Below are positions 25,726 through 35,244 of a stretch of DNA of 64,000 bases, piece by piece; position 1 is the stretch's first letter; each line of letters opens with the position of its first letter. The position numbers and the translations under genes are program-made. Source of the DNA: JAPKYZ01 sp033763835 (GTDB lineage: Bacteria; Acidobacteriota; Terriglobia; Bryobacterales; Bryobacteraceae); the NCBI GenBank assembly GCA_033763835.1, contig JANRJS010000014.1, positions 62,001 through 126,000 on the forward strand. The letters run 5' to 3'. The notes beneath the pieces are model-generated. The model had not been told where the DNA came from. It saw nothing but the letters and a program-made list of their open reading frames with translations, and did not search any database.

Positions 25726-26594
25726 GCCACGCGATCCAGGAAGCGCTTGGCCGCCTGAATGCCCTCGAATTCGGTCAGTCGGCTGCCTTCGTACTCAATC
25801 CCCACCCAGCCTTGGTAGCCGGACTTCTTCGCGATCGCCATCATCCGGTCGAGATCGATGGTGGTCTCCTTGCCGTCGGGGCCGAAATCCAAGCACTTCA
25901 AGCTGCACCCCTTGGCGAAGGGCATCAGTTTTTCGACGGCGGCGTAACGGTCGATCTCTTTCGGGAAGTTGCCGAAATCCGGGAGCGTGCCGAAATTCGG
26001 CAGGTTCACCATCTTCATCAGGCGCACGACGACGTCGGGGTTCGAGGAAATGCCGCCGTGGTTTTCGATAATCACGTTGATCTTCGCGGGCTTCGCGTAT
26101 TCGCAAAGTTTTGTAAAGCTCTCCGCGCAAAATTTCAGAAACGCGTCGATCTCTTCGGGCGAGGTGGGCTGCTTTTCGGGATACATGTTGGTGCGTATCG
26201 CCGTGCAACCGAGCTCGGCCGCGATATCCACCCATTTGCGATGATTATCGGCTGCCTCCATGCGCTCCTTTTGGACGCTGTGGCCCATCGTCCCTTCGCC
26301 ATCGCACATGATCAGGACTCCGGTGACACCCGCCGTTTGCATATTGCGTTTCAATCTCGCGACATAGCTCGCCGTGGGCGCTTCCCAAAGCTGGTTAACG
26401 AACTCGATGCCCTCAATTCCGAACTGTTCACGGGCGATGCGCGGGAAGTCGAGGTTCGTGACCATGCGGCTCTGAATCGCTTTGTGAAGCGACCATTCGG
26501 CCAGCGAGGTGCGGAACCACTTCTTGGGCGTTTGGGCGGCGAGCGGGACGGCGGCGAGTGTGGAAACAAAACTGCGGCGGCGCATGAAATTCAT
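25722..26594 (-). CDS. Sugar phosphate isomerase/epimerase-like TIM barrel, exported
   Basis: I use ATG 26592-26594 (MNFMRRRSFVSTLAAVPLAA, a Tat-like leader; ATG at 26585 is the other choice), giving 290 residues. The TIM barrel (xylose isomerase-like, AP_endonuc_2) includes IEGIEFVNQ, AIRTNMYPE, NVIIENHGGISS and GWVGIEYEGS, with likely metal Glu residues in VIIENHG and GIEYEG. The substrate is unknown. It is first in the OsmC/Ahp minus-strand run. Divergent from the gene at 26638. Confidence 0.8.
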   Translation of the reverse strand: MNFMRRRSFVSTLAAVPLAAQTPKKWFRTSLAEWSLHKAIQSRMVTNLDFPRIAREQFGIEGIEFVNQLWEAPTASYVARLKRNMQTAGVTGVLIMCDGEGTMGHSVQKERMEAADNHRKWVDIAAELGCTAIRTNMYPEKQPTSPEEIDAFLKFCAESFTKLCEYAKPAKINVIIENHGGISSNPDVVVRLMKMVNLPNFGTLPDFGNFPKEIDRYAAVEKLMPFAKGCSLKCLDFGPDGKETTIDLDRMMAIAKKSGYQGWVGIEYEGSRLTEFEGIQAAKRFLDRVA

Positions 26595-26637
26595 AATAAA
26601 TCGGTAACGCGGCGCGGCCTGAGGCATCACAAAGAAG

Positions 26638-27288
26638 ATGTTGTCATTGGTTATTCTGTTGCTCGCGCAAACGAGCGCATCCACTTCTCCGTCCACCGAT
26701 TCCGCCACGAATGTCGGCGTGATCACGGGCGCCGTTCTACCGAAAGAAGTTCCCTGGCAGCCGCTGACGCCCGAACAGCGTTGGCGAATCTATTTACGCA
26801 CGAACTTTACGAATCCCGGAGCGCTGTTTCGCGCACTGGGGTCGTCGGCCGGCGATCACGCCAACGACCGTCCGCCCGAATGGGGGCAAGGCATGGAAGG
26901 ATATTCGCGCCGCGCCGCCAACCGTTTCGCGATTTTCACCATGCAGGGTTCCATCCAAGCCGCGACGGCGGCGGCGATGGGATACGACGTTCGATTCCAG
27001 CGTTGCAAATGCGAAGGCGGTTGGAATCGCGTAGGCCACGCCATGAAGCAAAGCTTTGTGATGAAGAATCGGGAGGGGAAATGGCGGCCCAATATCCCGG
27101 GCTGGACCGGCGGATTGGCCGCCACTAGCATCGCGGTTTACGGGTGGTACCCCAGCTCGGAGCGAAACTTCCGGCAGGTGTATCAAGCGGGCGTGGCGCA
27201 GTTGGTGTTTCCGCTCGCCTTCAACGTAGTGAACGAGTTCATCCCCGATATCCAGCGGGTATTCAAAAAGAAGAAAAAGACTCCGTAA
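26638..27288 (+). CDS. Hypothetical exported protein
   Basis: This 216-residue protein starts at ATG 26638 after a purine-rich AAAGAAG. It has a hydrophobic leader (MLSLVILLLAQT) and then an unremarkable domain with QRWRIYLRTNFTNPGALFRA and RVGHAMKQSFVM. The shape looks like the acidobacterial hypothetical outer-membrane or membrane-linked proteins. I recognise no named family. The end is Lys-rich (VFKKKKKTP). Confidence 0.55.
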   Translation: MLSLVILLLAQTSASTSPSTDSATNVGVITGAVLPKEVPWQPLTPEQRWRIYLRTNFTNPGALFRALGSSAGDHANDRPPEWGQGMEGYSRRAANRFAIFTMQGSIQAATAAAMGYDVRFQRCKCEGGWNRVGHAMKQSFVMKNREGKWRPNIPGWTGGLAATSIAVYGWYPSSERNFRQVYQAGVAQLVFPLAFNVVNEFIPDIQRVFKKKKKTP

Positions 27289-27297
27289 CCCGGAGTC
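27279..27297 (-). terminator. Hairpin with T-run on the minus strand
   Basis: A 7-bp stem (GACTCCG and CGGAGTC, 5-base loop) overlaps the stop of the upstream gene. On the minus strand it is followed by a T-rich run (the complement of the Lys codons), as in an intrinsic terminator; on the plus strand there is no T-run. It could stop antisense transcription coming from the right. Confidence 0.25.
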
Positions 27298-27311
27298 CGT
27301 AGAATAACGGT

Positions 27312-28037
27312 GTGAGAACCGCACTCGTTACCGGCGCGTCGAAGGGCATCGGCAAAGGCATTGCGATCGAACTCGCGAAAGCGGGCTATCGCGTACTCGT
27401 CAACTACAACTCGGATCGCGCCGGCGCGGAGGCTGTCGCCGCCGAACTGGGCGGTACGGCGATCCAGGCGAACGTTGGGAAGAGCGAAGAAGTGGTTCGC
27501 ATGTTCGACGAAGCGGGTCCGGTGGACGCCCTGGTGAACAACGCGGGCGTGCAGACGTGGAAGCCGCTGCTCGAACTCACCGAAGCTGAGTGGGATCGCG
27601 TGATCGATACGAATCTCAAGGGCTGCTTTCTATGCACCCAACTCGCGGCACGCGGAATGGTACGCGACGGGCGCGCCGGCGCGATCGTGAATATCGGCTC
27701 CGGCTCGAATAAAGTGGCGTTCCCCAAGCTGGTCGATTACACGTCGTCGAAGGGCGGGATCGAGCAGTTCACCAAAGTCGCGGCGGTGGAACTCGGCCCG
27801 CACAACATTCGCGTGAACTGCGTGGCGCCGGGTTCGGTCGAAATCGAGCGCACGAAAGAAGAATCGGGCGACTACGCGGGCACGTGGTCGAAGCTGACGC
27901 CACTCGGTCGCATCGGGCTGCCGGCCGATATCGCGCGCGTCGTTCGCTGGGCGTTGAGCGACGACGCGGCGTTCGTAACGGGGCAAACGATCTACGTGGA
28001 CGGCGGATTGTTCGCGAAACCGGCGTGGCCGTACTGA
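27312..28037 (+). CDS. Short-chain dehydrogenase/reductase (SDR)
   Basis: The start is GTG 27312 and the protein has 241 residues. The classical SDR features are all visible: the NAD(P)-binding loop TGASKGIGKGIA, the NNAG motif in ALVNNAGVQTW, the catalytic Ser in IVNIGSGSNKVAF, the YTSSK pair and the VAPGSVEIER region. A family close to glucose 1-dehydrogenase or 3-oxoacyl-ACP reductase. The substrate cannot be read from sequence. The RluA gene starts 1 bp after its stop. Confidence 0.85.
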   Translation: MRTALVTGASKGIGKGIAIELAKAGYRVLVNYNSDRAGAEAVAAELGGTAIQANVGKSEEVVRMFDEAGPVDALVNNAGVQTWKPLLELTEAEWDRVIDTNLKGCFLCTQLAARGMVRDGRAGAIVNIGSGSNKVAFPKLVDYTSSKGGIEQFTKVAAVELGPHNIRVNCVAPGSVEIERTKEESGDYAGTWSKLTPLGRIGLPADIARVVRWALSDDAAFVTGQTIYVDGGLFAKPAWPY

Positions 28038-28038
28038 T

Positions 28039-28932
28039 GTGACCGCGCCGATTCTTACCGGCGTCGCGGGCCGCAGGCTCGACCAGTTCGTCCACGAAGC
28101 GCTACCTAAGTTCTCGCGCAGCCGCATTCAGGATTGGATCAAGGCGGCGCACGTGCTGGTGGACGGCGCGCCGCGAAAGCCATCGTTCGAGTTACGCGGC
28201 GGCGAACGCATCGAAGTGCAGCCGATGAGCCGCGAGCCGCTGAGCGCGACTCCCGAAGACCTGCCGCTGACGGTGCTGTATGAAGACGCGGACGTGGTGG
28301 CGATCGACAAACCGGCGGGCATGGTGGTGCACGCGGGCGCGGGCGTCGAATCCGGCACTCTAACCAACGCGCTGCTCCATCGCTTCCAAACGCTCTCTCG
28401 CGTCAACGGCGAGGAGCGGCCGGGGATCGTGCACCGGCTCGACAAAGATACAAGCGGCGTGATCCTGGTCGCGCGCACGGACGCCGCGCACCAGTCGCTG
28501 GCGGCGCAATTCGCGGGACGCGAAGTCGAGAAGATTTACCTGGCGCTGGTGGAAGGAACGATGGCGAGCGACAGCGGCACGGTAGACAAACCGATCGCTC
28601 GCGATCCGATCCGGCGTACGCGCATGACGGCGCGGTTGGGCCGCGGACGAACGGCGATCACGCACTGGACCGTCGAGCGGCGGTTCGCGAAGCACACGAT
28701 GCTCCGCGTTCGTATCGGCACCGGGCGTACGCACCAGATTCGCGTGCACCTGCAATCGCTGAAACATCCGGTTGCGGGCGACGTTCTGTACGGCGCGCCC
28801 AAGGGCCCCATCGACCGATTCTTTCTGCACGCGCACCGGATCGCGTTTACGAGTCCTTCCACCGGCGCTCGGATCGCCGTCGAATCGCCTCTACCGCCCG
28901 ATCTCGTCGAGTGGCTTTTGCGCCTAGAATAA
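28039..28932 (+). CDS. RluA-family pseudouridine synthase
   Basis: The start is GTG 28039 and the protein has 297 residues. It has an N-terminal S4 RNA-binding domain (LDQFVHEALPKFSRSRIQDW) and then the synthase domain with the active-site motif VHRLDKDTSGVI, whose Asp is catalytic. GRTHQIRVHLQSLKHPVAG is also conserved. It resembles RluD-type enzymes that modify 23S rRNA. The start follows the SDR stop by one base, so the two genes are probably one transcript. Confidence 0.93.
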   Translation: MTAPILTGVAGRRLDQFVHEALPKFSRSRIQDWIKAAHVLVDGAPRKPSFELRGGERIEVQPMSREPLSATPEDLPLTVLYEDADVVAIDKPAGMVVHAGAGVESGTLTNALLHRFQTLSRVNGEERPGIVHRLDKDTSGVILVARTDAAHQSLAAQFAGREVEKIYLALVEGTMASDSGTVDKPIARDPIRRTRMTARLGRGRTAITHWTVERRFAKHTMLRVRIGTGRTHQIRVHLQSLKHPVAGDVLYGAPKGPIDRFFLHAHRIAFTSPSTGARIAVESPLPPDLVEWLLRLE

Positions 28933-28936
28933 CTTC

Positions 28937-29542
28937 GTGACCTTGCTCGTCTTGGCCGCGCTGGCGCAGCAGTTGCCTACGTGGCAGACGCTGTTCGACG
29001 GTAAAACCAAACAAGGCTGGCGCGATAGCGCCTTCGAGCGCCGCACCGAAGTGCGCGTGGAGAACGGCGCGCTGTTGCTCGATCATGGACAGCCGCTCAC
29101 GGGTGTCGTCTATACAGGCGAGTTTCCGAAATCGAATTACGAAATTCGTTATGAAGCGGCCAAGCTGAAGGGCGGCGATTTTTTCGCGAGCCTCACGTTC
29201 CCGGTGAAGGATTCGTTCGCGACACTCGTCGCCGGCGGCTGGGGTGGCGACATCGTCGGCCTCTCGAGTATCGACGGCTGGGACGCCTCCGAAAACGAAA
29301 CCCGATCGTATCGAAACTTCGAGCTTGGGCGCTGGTACGCTTTTCGCCTCGAAGTGACGGACTCGCGGATCCGCGCCTGGATCGATGGCGAGCCAATCTT
29401 CAGCGTCCCGATCGAAGGCCGCGAGATTAGCCTGCGGCCCGGGCCGATCGCACTGTCGAAGCCGCTGGGCTTCGCGTCGTACAACACACGCGGCGCGATC
29501 CGGCGGATCGAGTATCGAACGTTGCCTAGCCCTACCCGTTAA
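28937..29542 (+). CDS. DUF1080 (3-keto-disaccharide hydrolase-like) protein
   Basis: The start is GTG 28937, 4 bp after the RluA stop, giving 201 residues. A signal peptide (MTLLVLAALAQQL) precedes a jelly-roll of the DUF1080/3-keto-disaccharide hydrolase family: LPTWQTLFDGKTKQGW, SNYEIRYEAAKLKGGDFF and WYAFRLEVTDSRIRAWIDG. The family cleaves keto-sugars or binds carbohydrate in the periplasm. It converges on a Gfo/Idh gene, whose stop overlaps it by 11 bp; Gfo/Idh and DUF1080 are often found together. Confidence 0.85.
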   Translation: MTLLVLAALAQQLPTWQTLFDGKTKQGWRDSAFERRTEVRVENGALLLDHGQPLTGVVYTGEFPKSNYEIRYEAAKLKGGDFFASLTFPVKDSFATLVAGGWGGDIVGLSSIDGWDASENETRSYRNFELGRWYAFRLEVTDSRIRAWIDGEPIFSVPIEGREISLRPGPIALSKPLGFASYNTRGAIRRIEYRTLPSPTR

Positions 29543-31085
29543 GCGTCCAGTTGGGGCGATAGCTCCGCTTCAAATACTCGTTCGCTTCCGGAGCGTTGGT
29601 CACGCGGCCCGACGCGCCGTCGTATTCGAGACGCTTGCCCGCGCGATGGGCGACCAGACCCAGCAGCATCTGTTCGATCATCGTGCCCGAGTAATCGAAA
29701 TCGCAATGCGTCTTCGAACTCGTGCCGTGCTTCGCGGAGTTGCTTTGCCCTTTACACGCCGCTAGCCACTCGGACTGGAATGGATCGATGCGACCCGCGG
29801 GCGCGGAGACCGACTCGTTCGGCAATCCTAGCGCGGGCGGCAGCTTTCCTTCGTACATCTGGATTTCGGGAAAACCGCTCGCGCCCGGTTGAGCGTTGGG
29901 CATTGCGGTGAATCCGGCTGGCAGCGGACGCGACGCTCCACCCGCGGGACGGCGCGGCGGCGCTTGCGACGGTTGACCGGTACCCGCCACCAGCGGCAGC
30001 AGATCGCCAGGTGCGCGGCGCTTGTAATAGGTCAAGTCGCCGTCGTCGTTGTTGGGCAGCAGAATGCGGCTGGTGAAGTCGGCGACGATCGTGCCCTTGG
30101 TCCCTTCGAAGATCGCGCCGTTCGCGATTTTCGAAACATCGACGTAGCCGCGCGGCGATTCCGGCTTTAGGCCGCCTTGATACCAGACCACGGCCATCGG
30201 CCCGCGCCAGGAGTTCGCCGGATGCTCGAAGCGGACCTTCAACTTCACGGGGCAGATGTTGGGGTCGTATTTGTCGGTGACCGACTGGTCGACTTCGACG
30301 GCGCTGGGCGGTCCCGCGTCGATGGCATTCCAGACCAAGTCCATCGTGTGGGCGCCCATGTCGCCCATTTGGCCGACGCCGAAATCGCGGTACATGTTCC
30401 AGAACAGGCAGTTCAATCCCGACGTTCCGCCGAAGTATTGCGGGCTGTAGGGATGGTAGGGCGACGGTCCGATCCACTGCTCGTAGTGGAGCGACGCCGG
30501 CGGTTGTCCTTCGCCTTTCGGATAACCCGGGCGCGGCAATTGGCGGCTGTCCCAACTGTGGACCGTTTTCAATTCGCCGATCGCGCCGTCCAGAATCATC
30601 TCGCGCAGGCGTTCGAAGTTCGGGTAGGCGTGGCGCTGTGTGCCGTGCTGCGTCGCGACCTTCGCGCGGCGTTTCAGATAATTCGCGCGTACCACGCGCG
30701 CTTCTTCGACGGTGATGCCGAGCGGCTTCTCGCAAAACACGTGCATGTCGCGATTGAGCGCCCAGTTGGCGATAAAGGCGTGGTGATGATCCGCGGTGCA
30801 GATCACGACCGCTTCGATATCTTTCTGGTCGAGCATTTTGCGCCAGTCCCAGTAGGTCTTGGCTTTCGGGAAAAGCTGCAGGGCTTCCTTGGTGCGCAGA
30901 TCGTTGACGTCGCAGACGGCGACAACGTTCTCGTTCCGCAGGGAGTTGTAGTGCGCGGTGCCGCGCCCCCATACGCCCACCAGCGCGACATTCAGGCGGT
31001 TCGATGGCGCGCCCTGTCCACGGAGCGTGCCGCTCTTCAGGATCGTCAGCCCGGCGGCGGTCTTCAAAAGTTCGCGACGTTGCAT
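29532..31085 (-). CDS. Gfo/Idh/MocA family oxidoreductase, exported
   Basis: The start at ATG 31083-31085 gives 517 residues with a leader MQRRELLKTAAGLTILK. It is a Gfo/Idh dehydrogenase: NAD loop VALVGVWGRGTAHYNSL, VVICTADHHHAFIA, and FCEKPLGITVEEARVVRANY with the catalytic Lys. The C-terminal half is long and includes HSWDSRQLPRPGYPKGEG. Probably a periplasmic sugar oxidoreductase. It overlaps the DUF1080 gene in a tail-to-tail fashion. Confidence 0.88.
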   Translation of the reverse strand: MQRRELLKTAAGLTILKSGTLRGQGAPSNRLNVALVGVWGRGTAHYNSLRNENVVAVCDVNDLRTKEALQLFPKAKTYWDWRKMLDQKDIEAVVICTADHHHAFIANWALNRDMHVFCEKPLGITVEEARVVRANYLKRRAKVATQHGTQRHAYPNFERLREMILDGAIGELKTVHSWDSRQLPRPGYPKGEGQPPASLHYEQWIGPSPYHPYSPQYFGGTSGLNCLFWNMYRDFGVGQMGDMGAHTMDLVWNAIDAGPPSAVEVDQSVTDKYDPNICPVKLKVRFEHPANSWRGPMAVVWYQGGLKPESPRGYVDVSKIANGAIFEGTKGTIVADFTSRILLPNNDDGDLTYYKRRAPGDLLPLVAGTGQPSQAPPRRPAGGASRPLPAGFTAMPNAQPGASGFPEIQMYEGKLPPALGLPNESVSAPAGRIDPFQSEWLAACKGQSNSAKHGTSSKTHCDFDYSGTMIEQMLLGLVAHRAGKRLEYDGASGRVTNAPEANEYLKRSYRPNWTLNG

Positions 31086-31133
31086 AATCCCTCCCGCGCT
31101 ATCGTATCGCCGAGCCGGGCCTAAAATGTAGGC

Positions 31134-32051
31134 ATGAAGTCGTTCGTCTCTTTGGTGTGCGCCGCCGCGCTCACGGCGCAGCAACCCGCCGCCCCTACTA
31201 AGGTCATCCCGCAAGACCAGACGGGCACCATCACACTGGATGTGACGCGCGTCAATTTCCTTCTCTCCGTGACCGACAAGAAGGGCCGCTTCGTAACGAA
31301 TCTAACCAAAGAAGATTTCGAGATCACCGAATCGAAGAAGCCGCAGACGATTCTCGAGTTTGTAGCGGAATCGAATCTGCCGCTACGGCTGGGCGTTTTG
31401 GTCGACACGTCAAATTCCATTCGCGACCGCTTCCGTTTCCAGCAGGAGGCCGCCGTCGAATTTTTGAAGAGCACGATGCGCGATCAGGACAAGGCGATCG
31501 TCGTGAGTTTCGATACTTCGGCCGAGTTGATCGCCGACATGACCAACGATCCGCAGAAGCTTGAAGAAGCGGTGCGAGGCTTGCGTCCCGGCGGCGGCAC
31601 GTCGCTCTACGACGCGATCTATTTCGCCTGCCGCGACAAGATGATGCAGGATCAGCCGATGCACAAGTTCCGCCGCGCGCTGGTGTTGCTGTCCGACGGC
31701 GACGACAATCAGAGCCGCTATACGCGCGAGCAAGCGCTCGAAATGGCGCAAAAGGCGGACACGGTGATTTACACGATCTCGACCAACATTACGCGCATGC
31801 CTTCCGATGGCGACAAAGTGCTGAAGTATTTCGCCGAGCAGACCGGCGGCAGCTTTTTCACGCCGTTCAAGGCCACCGATTTGGCCCAAAGCTTCGAGAA
31901 CATCGCCAACGAATTACGCTCGCAGTACAACGTGCTGTACCGGCCCGATCCGCTTAAGACCGACGGCCTGTTTCACCCGGTATCGATTAAAACTCGCGGC
32001 AAAGACTTGATCGTGCGCGCGCGCAAGGGTTACTACGCGCCGCGCATGTAA
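31134..32051 (+). CDS. VWFA-related Acidobacterial domain protein
   Basis: This 305-residue protein has a leader (MKSFVSLVCAAALTAQQ) and a von Willebrand A domain with the metal motif DTSNS in LGVLVDTSNSIRDRF. The segments VNFLLSVTDKKGRFVTNL and KEDFEITESKKPQTI match the VWFA-related acidobacterial group (TIGR03436), which is expanded in Acidobacteria. It ends in VRARKGYYAPRM, also usual. This is one of the best taxonomic hints in the window. Function: adhesion or protein binding outside the cell. Confidence 0.9.
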   Translation: MKSFVSLVCAAALTAQQPAAPTKVIPQDQTGTITLDVTRVNFLLSVTDKKGRFVTNLTKEDFEITESKKPQTILEFVAESNLPLRLGVLVDTSNSIRDRFRFQQEAAVEFLKSTMRDQDKAIVVSFDTSAELIADMTNDPQKLEEAVRGLRPGGGTSLYDAIYFACRDKMMQDQPMHKFRRALVLLSDGDDNQSRYTREQALEMAQKADTVIYTISTNITRMPSDGDKVLKYFAEQTGGSFFTPFKATDLAQSFENIANELRSQYNVLYRPDPLKTDGLFHPVSIKTRGKDLIVRARKGYYAPRM

Positions 32052-33353
32052 CTACTTCGCGCGGTCGTTGCGGTAAACGACGCCCTCTTTCATCACGAAC
32101 ACCACGCGCTCGCAGGCGCGAATGTCGGCGAGCGGGTCGCCCGGTACCGCTACGATATCGGCGATCTTCGCGGCTTCGAGCGTGCCGAGCGTGTCGGATA
32201 ATCCGAACAACTCCGCGTCGCCCGAAGTGGCGGCTCGCAACGCGTCCACCGGTTTCATGCCGAGCTTCACCAGTTCCGCGAACTCGCCCCCGTTGCGACC
32301 GTGCGGATATACTCCGGCGTCGGTGCCCAACCCGATCTTGACGCCCTTGCGCAACGCCTTGGCCACCGTTTCGTTGATCGAACTCAGAGCCATCTTCGCC
32401 TTGCGCTGCTGCATGGGTTCGTAGCGGTCCATGTTCTCGCGCAGCCCGACGTAGGCCATCAGGGTGGGAATGTAGTAGACGCCTTTCGCCTTCATCATGT
32501 CGAGCGCTTCTTCGTCGAGGAACGATCCGTGTTCGATCGAATCGACGCCCGCCTGGATCGCCCGCTTCGCGCCTTGCAATCCGTGCGCGTGCGCCGCCAC
32601 TTTTTTGCCGCGCGTGTGCGCTTCGTCGATCAGCGCGTCGAGCTCGGCTTGCGTCATTTGCGACGATTGCACGTCGTCGTTCATCGACAGCACGCCGCCG
32701 GTGGCGCAGGTCTTGATCACGTCCGCGCCGTACTTCACCTTCATGCGGACCGCTTGCCGGGCTTCGTCCGCGCCGTTGACGATGCCGCGCAACGGCCCGA
32801 TCTCTTCGCCGAACAATCCGTACCGGAAGCTGTTGGTGGGATCGCAATGGCCGCCGGTCGAGCCGATGCCCCCGCCCGAAGCGAGAATGCGCGGGCCGGG
32901 CACGAGGCCTCGCGCGATCGCGTTGCGCAATCCGGTATCGGTGAAATCCGGCGCGCCCAAGTCGCGCACCGTCGTAAAGCCCGCCATTAGCGTGATACGA
33001 GCGTTCGCCGCGCCTTCGAGCGCCGTCTCCGCCTGCGTGCGCTGTAAGCGGGCCATCGACCGCGATGCGCCCACCTCGGATCCCGAAGTGATGTGCGTGT
33101 GCGCATCCATGAACCCGGGCAGGATCGTCGCGTCGCCCAGATCGATCGACTGTGCGCCTTTGGGAAACGATGCATACGGGCCGACGCGTTCGATTTTGCC
33201 GCCGCGAACCGTCACCACCCCGGGCGAGACGATCGATTCCGACTTGCCGTCCCACAGACGCGCCGCCTCGATCACGACGATCCGCGCCGTGGGCGCTTGC
33301 GCGAACGCCGCTTGTGCGGTTATCGCTCCGAAAACAAATACTTGTCGAACCAT
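32052..33353 (-). CDS. Amidohydrolase (imidazolonepropionase-like), exported
   Basis: The start at ATG 33351-33353 gives 433 residues with a leader (MVRQVFVFGAITAQAAFA). Metal ligands are seen: HTH in FMDAHTHITSG, the Lys likely carbamylated in KYGADVIKTCATGG, His in KVAAHAHGLQG and in SIEHGSFLDEEAL, and Asp in GLGTDAGVYPHG. The family hydrolyses cyclic amides or dipeptides. It overlaps the S9 peptidase gene by 34 bp at its start, and the two encode proteins likely to act in turn on peptides. Confidence 0.85.
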   Translation of the reverse strand: MVRQVFVFGAITAQAAFAQAPTARIVVIEAARLWDGKSESIVSPGVVTVRGGKIERVGPYASFPKGAQSIDLGDATILPGFMDAHTHITSGSEVGASRSMARLQRTQAETALEGAANARITLMAGFTTVRDLGAPDFTDTGLRNAIARGLVPGPRILASGGGIGSTGGHCDPTNSFRYGLFGEEIGPLRGIVNGADEARQAVRMKVKYGADVIKTCATGGVLSMNDDVQSSQMTQAELDALIDEAHTRGKKVAAHAHGLQGAKRAIQAGVDSIEHGSFLDEEALDMMKAKGVYYIPTLMAYVGLRENMDRYEPMQQRKAKMALSSINETVAKALRKGVKIGLGTDAGVYPHGRNGGEFAELVKLGMKPVDALRAATSGDAELFGLSDTLGTLEAAKIADIVAVPGDPLADIRACERVVFVMKEGVVYRNDRAK

Positions 33354-35227
33354 TTCTCGTTCTCCTCCATCACGTGGAGCATCTGCTTGGGTTTGTCGAT
33401 TCCATGTCCGAAACCTTTGTAAATCACCAGACGCGTCTCGACGCCGCGATCCTTCAGGGCTTGATAAAGCTCGTAGGCGTTGGGCGGGGGCACGCGCTTG
33501 TCGAGTTCGCCATGCTGGATCAGGGTCGGCGTTTTGGCGGTCTTGATGTAGGAGATCGGCGAAGTCTTGCGGTAGATCTCGGGATCGTCCCAGGGCGTGG
33601 CTTTGAGATAGGTGCGCGTGAAGGGATGAATGTCGGTGTTGACGTAGTAGGTCATCCAATCGGAAATGCCCGCGCCGACGCTGATGGCCTTAAACCGATC
33701 GCTAGCGCAGGTGAGGAACGCCGAGATGTAGCCACCCTGGCTCCAGCCCATGGCGCCGACGCGCGAGCGGTCGACGAATCCTTTCGCGACTAACGAATCG
33801 ACTCCCGAAACTACGTCCCATGCGTCCCCTACGCCTAAGTTGCGAACGTTGAGCGAGCGGAACTTCTCGCCGTAACCCGCCGAGCCTCGATAGTTGGGAC
33901 GCAGCACCAGCGCTCCCTTTTCGACGAAGCGCTCGATGGGATAGTAACGGTCCGGCGAGAGGGCCGGCGTGTCGATGCCGGTAGGTCCTCCGTGAATGAC
34001 GACTAGCAAGGGGTATTTCTTCGAAGGATCGAAATTGCGGGGTTTGATCAGGACGCCCTCAATCTCCGCGCCGTCTTCCGATTTCCAGCGGACCACTTCG
34101 CGGACGGCGGTCGAGTACGGCTTCCATTGCGCGGCTTGATCGGTGAGCTTGCGCGGCGCGAAGTTCGCGAGATCGGCGGTCCAGATTTCCATGGGTTCGT
34201 TGGGCTTGGCCAACGCGAACGCGGCGGCGGTGCAGTCCTTCGAAAAGCTCGCGAATCCGCCCGAGCCGATGCGCTCCGCCGAATCGCCCTTGACGCGGAA
34301 CAATCCCGTGGCGGTGCGTTCGAGACCGGTGAAGTACAAGCCGGTGGCGCACCACGCGGCGAGGGAGGGATTCTCGTCGAAGCGCGCGGCCAGACGGCGG
34401 GCTGCGCCTCCACCGGCGGGTACGGCGAAGAGATGCCCGTTCAGGTACGAGTTCGGCTCGCCGGGATTCCATTGATACGCGACTTCGCGGCCGTCGGGCG
34501 AAAACATCGGATTGCTCTCGATGCCCGGCCCGGCCACCAGGGCGCGCATCGCTTTATCGGCCAAGTCGACGATGAAAAGATCGGTAGTCTCGCGGTGGCT
34601 CAGATCCGGATCCTTCGAGGCGGCGAACGCGATCCGAGTGGAATCGGGCGACCAGGAAAACCCACCGACGGTCCGCTCGCCGGACTTCGTGAGTTGCTCG
34701 GCTTTACCGTTCACCGGTTGCACCCACAACTGCGACAGCGTGTAATCGCCTTCGACGATCTCAAAGTCGCCGTACTTCTCCTTGCGTTCCTTCTTCGCCT
34801 TGCTCTCGACCTCAGCCGCCGTGTATGCGAGCGACTTACCGTCGGGCGACCACTCGTAATCGCCAACCGCCGTTTCCGACTTCGTGATCGCCCGCGCCTC
34901 TCCGCCGTCGGGCGGGATCACGTACACCTGCCCCTTGCCGTCGCGGTCCGAGGCGAACGACACGAGCGCCGAATCGGGAGTCCACGCGGGCGAGTTGGCG
35001 GACTTCTTGCCTTGCGTTAACTGCCGCGCCGGTCCGCCCGCGCGCTTCGCCACCCAGATATGTGTGACATAGGCGTTTTGGTCCCAATCGGCGGCGGTCT
35101 CCGTCCAAGCCACCCATACTCCGTTGGGCGAGATCGCCGCCGCGCCCACGGTTTTCATGCCGATCGATTGTTCCACCGTCGGCGCTTGCGCCCACAACGT
35201 CGCGAGAACCATGTGCCAAAGAACCAT
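33320..35227 (-). CDS. S9 family prolyl-oligopeptidase-like peptidase
   Basis: This 635-residue protein has a signal peptide (MVLWHMVLATLWAQ). The N-terminal half is a beta-propeller of PD40-type repeats (SPDGKSLAYTAAEVESK). The C-terminal half is an alpha/beta hydrolase with the nucleophile Ser in MGWSQGGYISAFL, an Asp in the LIQHGELDKRVPP loop and the His in KGFGHGIDKP. It would cleave peptides in the periplasm. The amidohydrolase gene follows on the minus strand with a 34-bp overlap. Confidence 0.92.
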   Translation of the reverse strand: MVLWHMVLATLWAQAPTVEQSIGMKTVGAAAISPNGVWVAWTETAADWDQNAYVTHIWVAKRAGGPARQLTQGKKSANSPAWTPDSALVSFASDRDGKGQVYVIPPDGGEARAITKSETAVGDYEWSPDGKSLAYTAAEVESKAKKERKEKYGDFEIVEGDYTLSQLWVQPVNGKAEQLTKSGERTVGGFSWSPDSTRIAFAASKDPDLSHRETTDLFIVDLADKAMRALVAGPGIESNPMFSPDGREVAYQWNPGEPNSYLNGHLFAVPAGGGAARRLAARFDENPSLAAWCATGLYFTGLERTATGLFRVKGDSAERIGSGGFASFSKDCTAAAFALAKPNEPMEIWTADLANFAPRKLTDQAAQWKPYSTAVREVVRWKSEDGAEIEGVLIKPRNFDPSKKYPLLVVIHGGPTGIDTPALSPDRYYPIERFVEKGALVLRPNYRGSAGYGEKFRSLNVRNLGVGDAWDVVSGVDSLVAKGFVDRSRVGAMGWSQGGYISAFLTCASDRFKAISVGAGISDWMTYYVNTDIHPFTRTYLKATPWDDPEIYRKTSPISYIKTAKTPTLIQHGELDKRVPPPNAYELYQALKDRGVETRLVIYKGFGHGIDKPKQMLHVMEENEKWFDKYLFSER

Positions 35228-35244
35228 GTGATAAATTCTCCGCC

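Noticed and set aside
27279..27297. Plus-strand terminator after the hypothetical gene
   Set aside because: The hairpin has no T-run on the plus strand; only the minus strand fits, so it is listed with low confidence there.
35200..35240. Duplicated GAACCATGTG near the S9 peptidase start
   Set aside because: It is short and lies mostly inside the signal-peptide codons; no second feature supports a binding site.
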